A stretch of DNA of 9,710 nucleotides from Sphingomonas sp. (lineage in GTDB: Bacteria; Pseudomonadota; Alphaproteobacteria; Sphingomonadales; Sphingomonadaceae), in assembly GCA_013812805.1 (NCBI GenBank), contig JACCSV010000130.1:1-9710 (forward strand). The letters are read 5' to 3'. Made by a program: the position numbers and the translations under genes. The notes under the pieces were generated by a model. It searched no databases and had not been told where the DNA came from. It was given only the letters and a program-made list of their open reading frames with translations. Below are positions 1 through 5,087 of this stretch, in pieces; the first letter of the stretch is position 1; the number at the start of each line of letters is the position of its first letter.

Positions 1-724
1 CGACCGCGACCAGAACGGCGTTCTCGGGCCGGTACCACCGCTCGTAAAACGACCGCAAAGCGGGCTCGGTCACCGCCGACAGCGAACGCGACAGCCCATC
101 TGGACTGCGCACCGTGCTCCTCAGTTCTGGACCGTGGAACTTCGCCAGCGCCTCGCTCACTCGGCGGGCTTCGTCCGCTTTCTCGACTTGCTCGGAGATG
201 ACGACTCCATGCTCACTCGCAATGACGCTGGGGGAGAAGATCACGCCATCCGCAACGTCGCGGAGCCAGCCAAACCCCTGGCGTGTTCCAGCGGCATTGG
301 CGGAATTGAAATCGAGTTGATAGGCGGTCGCGAACTGCGATGTTTCGGCATTCAGGTCGCGCCCGAAATCCACTCCGAGCCTGGCAAAGGCCGAGTCGAG
401 CCCGCCTTGCGGAGCCGACCTCGTCTGGCGAAACGCCAGGTGTTCCACAAAATGCGCAAAACCGCGCTCACTGTCGCTTTCGTCGATGCTTCCGACTTCG
501 AAGCCAAGGCGCAGCGACAGCTCGCCGGCGGGACTCGCCGACTGCCGGACGAAATAGCGCATCCCGTTTGGCAGCACCCCCGAGCGAACCGACGCATCGG
601 CCTCGACCGAGCGGCGGACGTGTGTATCGTCCGCACCAGATGGCTGGCCGAGCGCGGGCATGCCGCAACCAAGCGCCGAAGCGGCCAGGACGAGGCAAGC
701 GCCGGCAACGTCAACTTTTCGCAT
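1..724 (-). CDS. M16 family (pitrilysin/insulinase-like) zinc metallopeptidase, N-terminal part
   Basis: A reading frame of 241 codons is open from an ATG at 724 to the left edge, so the C-terminal part is missing. Residues 1-26 form a signal peptide (MRK, then a hydrophobic stretch ending ALG before Q27), so the enzyme is probably exported. A less good lipobox-like SALGC lies at 16-20. The M16 zinc signature HxxEH is seen as HFVEH at 91-95, with H91 and H95 as ligands and E94 as catalytic base. The third ligand is probably E171 in SEHGVVISEQ, 76 residues on, which is the usual spacing. PNGMRYFVR at 52-60 is also typical of the family entrance. A weak GGGA lies upstream of the ATG. Family members cut peptides or act in pairs; the substrate is not known here. 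It follows the helix-turn-helix gene on the same strand after 152 bases. Confidence 0.9.
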   Translation of the reverse strand, partial: MRKVDVAGACLVLAASALGCGMPALGQPSGADDTHVRRSVEADASVRSGVLPNGMRYFVRQSASPAGELSLRLGFEVGSIDESDSERGFAHFVEHLAFRQTRSAPQGGLDSAFARLGVDFGRDLNAETSQFATAYQLDFNSANAAGTRQGFGWLRDVADGVIFSPSVIASEHGVVISEQVEKADEARRVSEALAKFHGPELRSTVRSPDGLSRSLSAVTEPALRSFYERWYRPENAVLVAV

Positions 725-861
725 TACAAAATCCCGTGCTCTTTAGGGAGCTTAGCCAGCCACGTGCCGAAATCCAGACGTTTCGGATCCCGGCTGGCGG
801 AGTAATCGCAAGGTGCGACATTTGGGTCGCGGCGTCTGGCCGGCGGCTCACTCGCAAGAAG

Positions 862-874
862 GGTCCGACGGACC
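862..874 (-). terminator. Possible weak terminator hairpin after the helix-turn-helix gene
   Basis: Just past the stop codon at 877-879 lies a perfect stem GGTCC with loop GAC and GGACC. On the minus strand it is followed by CTTCTTGCG, which is only a weak T tract. It may end transcription of the upstream gene before the M16 peptidase. The rest of 725-876 shows no gene. Confidence 0.3.
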
Positions 875-876
875 GT

Positions 877-1809
877 TCACTCTCCCGCGGCGATCTGCTC
901 CCAGAAATCGGGCGTTTCCGGCTCTGGCTCGCGCGGCCGGTACTCGGCGCTTTTGACCCAGCCGGGCGGCACCATCTGGTCAAAGCTGTCGTCGAACGAC
1001 CAGCCTTGCGCCAGCATCCGCGGCATCTCGCGCTCGCGCAGCTTTTGCAGCTTGTCGACCAGCCGCTGGCGGATGGCTGCGACCTCCTCTTCCGGCGGTT
1101 CAATCTGCGCGATCGACTGCACCTGCGTGGCGCTGCCGTGCAGCCGCACGATCCGGATTGCCTCGGCGACGCTCACCCGCGGCTCCACCTCGCCGGTGTC
1201 GAGATCGTCGGGATCGAAGCTCTTCTTCGCGGCCTCGACCAGATGCATCTCGATCGCCGCCCGCCCGCTCTCCAGCACCGCGTCCCACTTGGCGCGAAAG
1301 TCCGGCCGCTTCATCCGCCGCGCATAGACCGCGTTCGACGAAACTCCCGCCGCGTCGGCCGCACGCCGGACGTTGGCGCTCCCCGCCAGCTCCTCGAAGA
1401 ACCGCCGCTCCGCCGCCGCGTCCCACCGCCCCGCCCCCACGCGCTTCAGCTGCCCGCCAAGAGCAGTCGTGGCCATCAATTCCTCCCCGGGACGGGGAGG
1501 GGGACCGCTGAGCGCAGACTCAGCGGTGGAGGGGGCGCGGAGGATCGCAGGAACGCCAGACAGCCCCGCGCCCTTCTTCACCCGCTCCCAAAACCCGACT
1601 CGCTCGGCCACCGCCTCCTCCGCTCGTCCTGAGCGAAGTCGAAGGGCGTCCTCCCAGCCTTCCGCAAAATCGGCATGAGTCCGCCGCCGGTAATAAGCGG
1701 TCGAATGGTCGATCCCCGCGTCCTGAGCCGCCGCCCGGACGTCCCCGCACCGCTCCAGCGCACGGAGGAATGTGATTGTCCACCGCGGCGCCTTGCGCCC
1801 CTTCGTCAT
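877..1809 (-). CDS. Tandem helix-turn-helix protein of unknown function, interrupted by in-frame repeats
   Basis: This is a 310-residue protein when read from the ATG at 1809. Two related segments are visible: residues 10-56 (W10, GDVRAAAQDAG at 22-32, TAYYRRR at 37-43, W52) and 129-179 (W129, NVRRAADAAG at 146-155, AVYARRM at 160-166, W175). Each looks like a helix-turn-helix of the kind found in phage terminase small subunits and related DNA-binding proteins. The rest is charged and helical, with FDPDDLDTGEVEP in the middle, and ends in an acidic tail. I know similar two-domain proteins from sphingomonads only as hypothetical proteins. The linker is unusual: residues about 54-62 and 91-110 are translated from repetitive elements. 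A second start at 1476 (MATTALGG, residue 112) follows a strong GGAGG and would give a 199-residue product with only the second domain. An upstream extension to 1860 exists but is probably just translated repeat. Confidence 0.75.
   Translation of the reverse strand: MTKGRKAPRWTITFLRALERCGDVRAAAQDAGIDHSTAYYRRRTHADFAEGWEDALRLRSGRAEEAVAERVGFWERVKKGAGLSGVPAILRAPSTAESALSGPPPRPGEELMATTALGGQLKRVGAGRWDAAAERRFFEELAGSANVRRAADAAGVSSNAVYARRMKRPDFRAKWDAVLESGRAAIEMHLVEAAKKSFDPDDLDTGEVEPRVSVAEAIRIVRLHGSATQVQSIAQIEPPEEEVAAIRQRLVDKLQKLREREMPRMLAQGWSFDDSFDQMVPPGWVKSAEYRPREPEPETPDFWEQIAAGE
1482..1486 (-). promoter_or_regulatory. Internal Shine-Dalgarno site inside the helix-turn-helix gene
   Basis: On the minus strand GGGGAGGAATTG directly precedes the ATG at 1476, giving a GGAGG core with a five-base gap. 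It is the best ribosome binding site in this half of the window. It is formed by the edge of the two-hairpin repeat and could start a separate product from residue 112. Confidence 0.45.
1482..1527. repeat. Two-hairpin REP-like element embedded in coding sequence
   Basis: Two adjacent inverted repeats are seen: CCTCCCC (1482-1488) with GGGGAGG (1494-1500), and ACCGCTGAG (1504-1512) with CTCAGCGGT (1519-1527). This 7 bp plus 9 bp double hairpin, flanked by G-rich sequence to about 1537, has the form of a bacterial REP or BIME element. It lies in frame between the two helix-turn-helix segments of the host gene and encodes about 20 residues rich in proline, serine and alanine. Confidence 0.7.
1626..1648. 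repeat. Short dispersed repeat within the helix-turn-helix gene
   Basis: GTCCTGAGCGAAGTCGAAGG reads as a short element that I recall as widely dispersed in sphingomonad and other alphaproteobacterial genomes. Here it is translated as ALRLRSGRA, at the end of the first helix-turn-helix segment. Only one copy is in the window, so its repeat status rests on memory. Confidence 0.45.
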
Positions 1810-1833
1810 CCCGGACTTGATCCGGGATCCAGC
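1804..1833. repeat. REP-like palindrome (CGTCATCCCGG family), copy A
   Basis: An 8 bp stem, ATCCCGGA (1808-1815) and TCCGGGAT (1821-1828) around CTTGA, is preceded by CGTC and followed by CCAGC. A second member, with the same outer bases but a different loop, lies at 6216-6243. The CAT of this copy is the reverse complement of the start codon proposed for the helix-turn-helix gene, so the element overlaps its 5' end. Confidence 0.7.
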
Positions 1834-1881
1834 TTCTTGTCCTGGTCCAAATCTTCCCACCCCGCCGATTCGTGCCAGTCA

Positions 1882-1898
1882 CTAACCTATTTGGTTAG
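1882..1898. promoter_or_regulatory. Inverted repeat, possible operator
   Basis: CTAACC, TATTT and GGTTAG form a perfect 6 bp inverted repeat with a five-base centre, about 75 bases upstream of the helix-turn-helix gene start. The shape is that of an operator for a dimeric regulator of TetR or MarR type. No promoter boxes can be placed with confidence. A run of seven T at 1911-1918 lies next to it. Confidence 0.35.
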
Positions 1899-1939
1899 AT
1901 GTAGGACAGGGTTTTTTTCAGCGCTCGCATCACGCGCCG

Positions 1940-1959
1940 GCTAATGTCTGCTTCCGATC
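1940..1959. repeat. Degenerate half copy of the AATGTC palindrome (copy 0)
   Basis: GCTAATGTCTGCTTCCGATC matches the left arm of the seven palindromes further right, but no right arm follows. It sits 34 bases beyond the stop codon of the PilZ gene, so this gene too is bounded on both sides by a member of the family. Confidence 0.5.
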
Positions 1960-1992
1960 CAGAGCACACCTCCGGAGGCGGTCACCGCAGCG

Positions 1993-2325
1993 CTAGTCTG
2001 GCATTATTGGTAGCTCGATGAAGACGCCGCCGGCTTCGAATTCGGTCGTCCACTTGATCTGGCAGCGCGCCTCGGTTCCGTGGTGCGATCTGATGATGAC
2101 AATCTCGCCGAGCCGCAGGTCCTGCGCGCGGTGCTCGAGGGTGAAGCCTGCGCGTGAAAGGTCCTTCACGTAAACCAAGAAGTCTCGACCATCCGAGTTG
2201 ATCAGTGTGGCTTCCTGGCGCATCTCGATCCGGCGCTGCCGCCTTGCAGGGACTTCAGCCAGTGATCGCATCGCGCGCTCATACCACCGCGCCCGCCACG
2301 GAACTACCGCGCATTCCCCAGGCAT
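1993..2325 (-). CDS. Single-domain PilZ protein, probable cyclic-di-GMP binder
   Basis: This is a 110-residue protein from the ATG at 2325; a further start lies at 2271. It shows the two PilZ signatures in order: RxxxR as RRQRR at 28-32, and DxSxxG as DLSRAG at 55-60, 23 residues later, followed by beta-rich sequence with CQIKW and a final GGVFIEL strand. In PilZ proteins these residues clamp cyclic-di-GMP, so it is probably a soluble effector that passes the second messenger to a partner. The partner is not shown; motility, polysaccharide or cell-cycle targets are all possible. No good ribosome binding site precedes either start. It is the leftmost gene of the palindrome-bounded block and points left. 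Confidence 0.85.
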   Translation of the reverse strand: MPGECAVVPWRARWYERAMRSLAEVPARRQRRIEMRQEATLINSDGRDFLVYVKDLSRAGFTLEHRAQDLRLGEIVIIRSHHGTEARCQIKWTTEFEAGGVFIELPIMPD

Positions 2326-2415
2326 CAAGCTTCATCGGTCTGGACATTGTGAAGACGCGTCATTTTGAGACCGTCGGTAATCGGTTCAATGACGGCGAAG
2401 GTGCCGGCGATGATT

Positions 2416-2448
2416 GAATGTTCCGCTATGGGTGGAAAGCGGACATTC
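2416..2448. repeat. AATGTC palindrome, copy 1
   Basis: The left arm GAATGTTCCGC (one extra T) and right arm GCGGACATTC flank the spacer TATGGGTGGAAA. It lies between the start of the PilZ gene and the stop of the four-cysteine protein gene. The spacer is read on the plus strand, as in all other copies. The remaining bases of 2326-2456 hold no gene. Confidence 0.85.
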
Positions 2449-2456
2449 GGCAGGCA

Positions 2457-2855
2457 TTACCGCCTACGGAGTTTCCCGGCGAACACCGCAGCGGGACACA
2501 CGGTTTTGGAAGCGCATGGACCCATCACGTCCAAGTAGGCCGGCCATTCTTCACCAATCTTGAGCAAGACGCTGCCACGGCCTTCCCGCAGGCGCAGAGT
2601 GGCCGACCTGTCAAGCGGTAGGCTCAGCGGCGTTTTACTGGCCTCTGCACCGTCATCTGGGTGATTGCCTTCGTAGATGGTGAAGTGATCGCCTCGCCAC
2701 TCGACGCGATAGAGGTTGAAGTCATGCACCGGCGTTTGTTTGCTTTGGAGTTTCGCTTCCGCCGGAAGGCAGAATTTTTCCCCGCATGTTTCATTTGCGC
2801 CGGCGGAGGCGGCCGCAACAAGAAAAACCATCATCGGCGCTACGCGCTTAAGCAT
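2457..2855 (-). CDS. Small secreted four-cysteine protein of unknown function
   Basis: This 132-residue protein runs from an ATG at 2855. Residues 1-20 are a clear signal peptide (MLKR, then hydrophobic, ending ASAGA before N21), so it is probably periplasmic or secreted. The mature part holds exactly four cysteines, C24, C29, C114 and C120, one pair near each end, which suggests two disulfides joining or capping a beta-rich core. The middle has RVEWRGDHFTIYEG and LLKIGEEWPAYLDV, which look like beta strands. I do not recognise the family. There is no clear ribosome binding site. It lies between palindrome copies 1 and 2 and points left. Confidence 0.75.
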   Translation of the reverse strand: MLKRVAPMMVFLVAAASAGANETCGEKFCLPAEAKLQSKQTPVHDFNLYRVEWRGDHFTIYEGNHPDDGAEASKTPLSLPLDRSATLRLREGRGSVLLKIGEEWPAYLDVMGPCASKTVCPAAVFAGKLRRR

Positions 2856-2871
2856 TGCTGGAGACTGGCAG

Positions 2872-2904
2872 CTAATGTCCGCAATGGGTCGAAGCGGACA
2901 TTAG
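2872..2904. repeat. AATGTC palindrome, copy 2 (the most perfect)
   Basis: Perfect 11 bp arms CTAATGTCCGC (2872-2882) and GCGGACATTAG (2894-2904) flank the spacer AATGGGTCGAA. TTA at 2901-2903 is the reverse complement of the stop codon of the membrane protein gene to its right. It is the best seed for a search for the family. Confidence 0.9.
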
Positions 2905-3203
2905 ATGAGCAGGACGACCCCGACGCATGCAAGGCATATTGCTGGCGATAGGAGCCACGCCCACGCCTTGCCCAATCGACCCGCCTCTCGCGCATGAACT
3001 GCCTGCGCAGGTCCGAACGTGCATAGGAATGGCAACAGAATCGCGAGGGCAATCAAGGCCAGCGCCGCTCCGGTGGAGAGGCTGCTCATCGGCAATATCG
3101 CAGCGAAGATGACCAAGGCGGAGAAGAAGAGCGCCGGGATCGTCACGATCGGGACTGCCCAAAGCAACACGTCAAAGGACGACATTCGGATTGATGGTTT
3201 CAC
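2901..3203 (-). CDS. Small membrane protein with three predicted helices
   Basis: This is a 100-residue protein if started at the GTG at 3203; an ATG at 3185 (MSSFDVLLW) would give 94 residues, and neither has a good ribosome binding site. Hydrophobic stretches at about 10-38, 43-62 and 82-100 predict three membrane helices, with a short charged loop (HAREAGRLGKAW) between the second and third. The protein ends in the membrane (VGVVLLI), and its stop codon lies inside palindrome copy 2. No family or catalytic motif is recognised; function unknown. It is bounded by copies 2 and 3. Confidence 0.65.
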   Translation of the reverse strand: MKPSIRMSSFDVLLWAVPIVTIPALFFSALVIFAAILPMSSLSTGAALALIALAILLPFLCTFGPAQAVHAREAGRLGKAWAWLLSPAICLACVGVVLLI

Positions 3204-3235
3204 GAGAGGAGCTTAGGCCCTCGCGCCGGCAGAGG

Positions 3236-3268
3236 CTAACGTCCGCGCTGTGCGGAAAGCGGACATTG
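3236..3268. repeat. AATGTC palindrome, copy 3
   Basis: CTAACGTCCGC and GCGGACATTGA flank GCTGTGCGGAAA. The arms carry mismatches at the outer bases. Here the outer triplet is AAC rather than AAT. It lies between the leftward membrane protein gene and the rightward lipoprotein gene, where both genes have their 5' ends. Confidence 0.8.
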
Positions 3269-3302
3269 ACGCCTTGAGTTGCTGAAGCCGATAAACACGC
3301 GG

Positions 3303-3791
3303 ATGCGCCTAATCATTCTTCTCGCGATTCCTCTGGCGGCGTGCGCAGAGCCAGGCGGGGAACAGGCGCTATCAGACGCTGACGTTAGGCGTTCTGTGGC
3401 TGAGCTCCAATCCGGCCACATCCAAGCCAATGTTCCCAACGAGCCGGATTTCACCCGTTTGCTGCAACGAGATCTCGACGCCTACTTCGCAGCGCGAGGT
3501 CTTCATAGCCCTGTGACCAAATTCGAAATGTTGAGACGAGAAGCCACGCAGAGCGGCGTCGCATATCCGAAGTTCTACCTTTGGGTTCGTGTACGGTCGT
3601 CCAATCGCCGCGTCGCTTCTGGGGCTGTCCGCGTCGCAGCGGTGCAACGACAGCGGTTCGAAGTCAGCGATTTCTTGTCCACCGCAGAAATCATTGCTCA
3701 GCCGGGCCGCGTGGGATCAATCTTTCCGGCGCTCCTCGTACCGGGAATAATCAAACGCGCCACTTCGGAGGCTCCTCACGTCAGGCGCTAA
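3303..3791 (+). CDS. Probable outer or inner membrane lipoprotein of unknown function
   Basis: This is a 162-residue protein from the ATG at 3303. An in-frame TTG at 3279 would add eight residues but spoils the signal peptide. Residues 1-13 are a lipoprotein signal with lipobox LAAC at 11-14, so C14 should be lipid-modified; A15-E16 follow, with no Asp at +2, which fits outer-membrane sorting. The mature part has a helical start (SDADVRRSVAELQSG), then a beta-rich section with YPKFYLWVRVRSS and SGAVRVAAVQRQRFEVSDF, and a hydrophobic segment FPALLVPGII near the C-terminus. I do not recognise the family. The stop codon TAA at 3789-3791 is inside palindrome copy 4. It is the first of three rightward genes. 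Confidence 0.75.
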   Translation: MRLIILLAIPLAACAEPGGEQALSDADVRRSVAELQSGHIQANVPNEPDFTRLLQRDLDAYFAARGLHSPVTKFEMLRREATQSGVAYPKFYLWVRVRSSNRRVASGAVRVAAVQRQRFEVSDFLSTAEIIAQPGRVGSIFPALLVPGIIKRATSEAPHVRR

Positions 3792-3820
3792 TGTCGACAA
3801 TGGTGGAAAGCGGACATTGG
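3788..3820. repeat. AATGTC palindrome, copy 4
   Basis: CTAATGTC and GACATTGG are the outer arms. The inner part is less symmetric (GACAATGGTGGAAAGCG). TAA at 3789-3791 is the stop of the lipoprotein gene. Confidence 0.8.
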
Positions 3821-3851
3821 AAGCCATGTCTACAGCAGGCTATATGGAGCT

Positions 3852-4112
3852 ATGCGGACAGCCACACAGACGATCGTCAATCGGATTGAGAAGCCGATCT
3901 ACATCACGATCGAGCTGACACCCCAAGCCTACGAGCTGGAGCTGGGGGAGGAACTCACCTTGATCTACGACATAGAAGTCGACGGAAATGCTCTGCAGAT
4001 CGACTTCGTCAGCGAAAATGAGCTGGTGATCTGGCCGAACGGCGAGGACCCTAGAGTGCTCATCGGCGACAAGCCGGGCGCTGACCGAAACTGGAAGTTC
4101 AAACACCGCTAG
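3852..4112 (+). CDS. Small acidic beta-rich protein of unknown function
   Basis: This is an 86-residue protein from the ATG at 3852; GGAG at 3846-3849 is only two bases before it, too close for a normal ribosome binding site. There is no signal peptide or membrane segment, so it should be cytoplasmic. The sequence alternates beta-like stretches (KPIYITIELTP, ELTLIYDIEV, ALQIDFVSENELVIWP) with acidic turns, suggesting one compact beta domain. Small acidic folds of this kind include immunity or antitoxin proteins, but no partner toxin is seen, so that is only a possibility. It ends TAG at 4110-4112, just before palindrome copy 5. The base composition is clearly less GC-rich than the ribosomal genes to the right. 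Confidence 0.7.
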   Translation: MRTATQTIVNRIEKPIYITIELTPQAYELELGEELTLIYDIEVDGNALQIDFVSENELVIWPNGEDPRVLIGDKPGADRNWKFKHR

Positions 4113-4115
4113 TAG

Positions 4116-4148
4116 CTAATGTCTGCTTTGGGTGGAAAGCGGACATTA
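4116..4148. repeat. AATGTC palindrome, copy 5
   Basis: CTAATGTCTGC and GCGGACATTA flank TTTGGGTGGAAA, with one G-T type mismatch in the stem. The last base is the A of the ATG proposed for the next gene, so its leader would contain the whole hairpin. Confidence 0.85.
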
Positions 4149-4396
4149 TGGCGCTAACATTGCGCATGGCCCCGCCTGCTGGACAGTTCAGTTCGCCCCA
4201 CGCCGCAGGATGGTGGTCACTCATTCTCGTCATCTTGGTTCTGCTGCCGCTATGGGTAGCTGTTGGAGCGGCTGGCGCGGCTCGGCACAGCGCCTTTTAC
4301 TTTGCTTCTGCTGCTTTGTGGCTGGCTGTGTTGGTGGCGCTGGCTGCTGGCCCTCGTTGCCCAAACTGCAAGCAGTCCGTGTTCACCGGACGTTGA
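4148..4396 (+). CDS. Small two-helix membrane protein with a C-terminal CPNC motif
   Basis: This is an 82-residue protein from the ATG at 4148; a later start at 4166 (MAPPAG) is also possible. Two hydrophobic segments at about 22-45 and 49-68 predict a helical hairpin in the membrane. The C-terminal tail starts RCPNCKQSVF, where C71 and C74 form a CxxC knuckle like half of a zinc ribbon; it could bind metal as a dimer or act in thiol chemistry. Function unknown. The start codon is joined directly to the right arm of palindrome copy 5, which leaves no ordinary ribosome binding site. It may therefore be expressed weakly or start at 4166. No other gene is seen between 4397 and 4503. Confidence 0.55.
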   Translation: MALTLRMAPPAGQFSSPHAAGWWSLILVILVLLPLWVAVGAAGAARHSAFYFASAALWLAVLVALAAGPRCPNCKQSVFTGR

Positions 4397-4472
4397 GGCC
4401 GACTACGAGTTGGCCGACCGTGGCCAAGCCGCGTCTGCTCTGGTTGCGGCAACGACCTGACCACTTTGCGGG

Positions 4473-4508
4473 CCTAATGTCTGCCTTGGGTGAAAAGCGG
4501 GAATTAGG
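4473..4508. repeat. AATGTC palindrome, copy 6
   Basis: CCTAAT and ATTAGG are the outer arms, with GTCTGC and GCGGGA as imperfect inner arms around CTTGGGTGAAAA. TTA at 4504-4506 is the reverse complement of the stop of the DUF4279 gene. Two convergent genes meet here. Confidence 0.85.
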
Positions 4509-4929
4509 ACTGCGCCGACAGGACGTTCAAATTCAAATCTATACCTAGGACGGCCAACTCGCCGAGCAGCCACGAACTAAAGGTTTCGCCAGTATCGCCC
4601 GTGCAATGCCATGACACAAATAGCACCAGCGAGCCGCCGTCCAAACGCAGCTTTTCCAGCGCGGCCCGACGGAACTTGAGCGTTTCGAGGGCCGTGCCAA
4701 TACATTTAGCGAGTTGGCCGTCCGATCCGGCGTCCAAGCGAAATGCGCAGTAGGTTTCGTCGCGGTAACCGTCCAGCGACCTCCCCTGAGGCGTGGTTCT
4801 AGGTTCGCTAGTCGACCAACTCCGGTCAGCCTTCAGGCCGACTAGCTGAGCGATGTCGCTCGCACCGGCAGTAGGATGCCTGACACGTAGCGAGATGATG
4901 AAGTCGAAGGCCCCTGCCATGCAGACCAT
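4504..4929 (-). CDS. DUF4279 domain protein
   Basis: This is a 141-residue protein from the ATG at 4929; a second ATG at 4920 gives 138 residues. I recognise the order of conserved blocks of the DUF4279 family: FDFIISLRVRHP at 8-19, an IAQLVGLKADRSW block, SEPRTTPQGRSLDGYRDETY, then LVLFVSWHC and the closing SGET-like TGETF with LAVLGIDLNLNV. The family has no established biochemical role; members are scattered as accessory genes in many bacteria. There is no signal peptide, so it is probably cytoplasmic. The stop codon falls within palindrome copy 6, and copy 7 lies upstream of the start. There is no clear ribosome binding site. Confidence 0.8.
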   Translation of the reverse strand: MVCMAGAFDFIISLRVRHPTAGASDIAQLVGLKADRSWSTSEPRTTPQGRSLDGYRDETYCAFRLDAGSDGQLAKCIGTALETLKFRRAALEKLRLDGGSLVLFVSWHCTGDTGETFSSWLLGELAVLGIDLNLNVLSAQS

Positions 4930-4966
4930 CTACACTGAGCGAAGGAGCGGGCGATACTGCCCATAG

Positions 4967-4999
4967 CTGATGTCCGCAATGGGTCGAGAGCGGACATTA
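4967..4999. repeat. AATGTC palindrome, copy 7 (right end of the array)
   Basis: CTGATGTCCGC and GCGGACATTA flank AATGGGTCGAGA. It is the last copy and lies between the DUF4279 gene start and the region after rpoA. Confidence 0.85.
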
Positions 5000-5010
5000 C
5001 ATGGCACAAA

Positions 5011-5039
5011 GAAAAAGGCCGCCCCTTGCGGAGCAACCG
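5011..5039 (-). terminator. Probable rho-independent terminator of the rpsM-rpsK-rpoA operon
   Basis: On the minus strand, about 50 bases after the rpoA stop, CCGC AAGGG GCGG forms a short stem (an imperfect longer pairing extends to GG and CC). It is followed by CCTTTTTCTTTG, a good T tract. The position and the T run favour a terminator although the stem is short. Confidence 0.5.
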
Positions 5040-5059
5040 TTTCCTTGTTCCTAAACCGG

Positions 5060-5078
5060 CTCCAAGTACCACTTGGAG
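5060..5078 (-). terminator. Hairpin directly after rpoA
   Basis: CTCCAAGT and ACTTGGAG form a perfect 8 bp stem with loop ACC, ten bases beyond the rpoA stop codon. No T tract follows, so it may protect the 3' end of the messenger or assist the terminator at 5011-5039 rather than terminate alone. Confidence 0.4.
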
Positions 5079-5087
5079 ACGAAGCTT

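Noticed and set aside
340..1632. Open frame of 430 codons on the plus strand
   Set aside because: It is opposite the M16 and helix-turn-helix genes, is very rich in Arg and Pro, and has no domain. The M16 zinc motif on the minus strand settles the coding strand.
3788..4508. Palindromes as ordinary rho-independent terminators
   Set aside because: None of the copies has a T tract on either side, and some lie between divergent starts, where a terminator has no use.
2416..4999. CRISPR array
   Set aside because: The repeats are 330-550 bases apart, imperfect, and separated by genes rather than short spacers.
2416..4999. Classical integron attC sites
   Set aside because: The outer boxes are mainly CTAAT and ATTAG, not RYYYAAC and GTTRRRY, the hairpins are too short for usual attC sites, and no integrase is in the window. 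A different cassette system remains open and is given as a finding.
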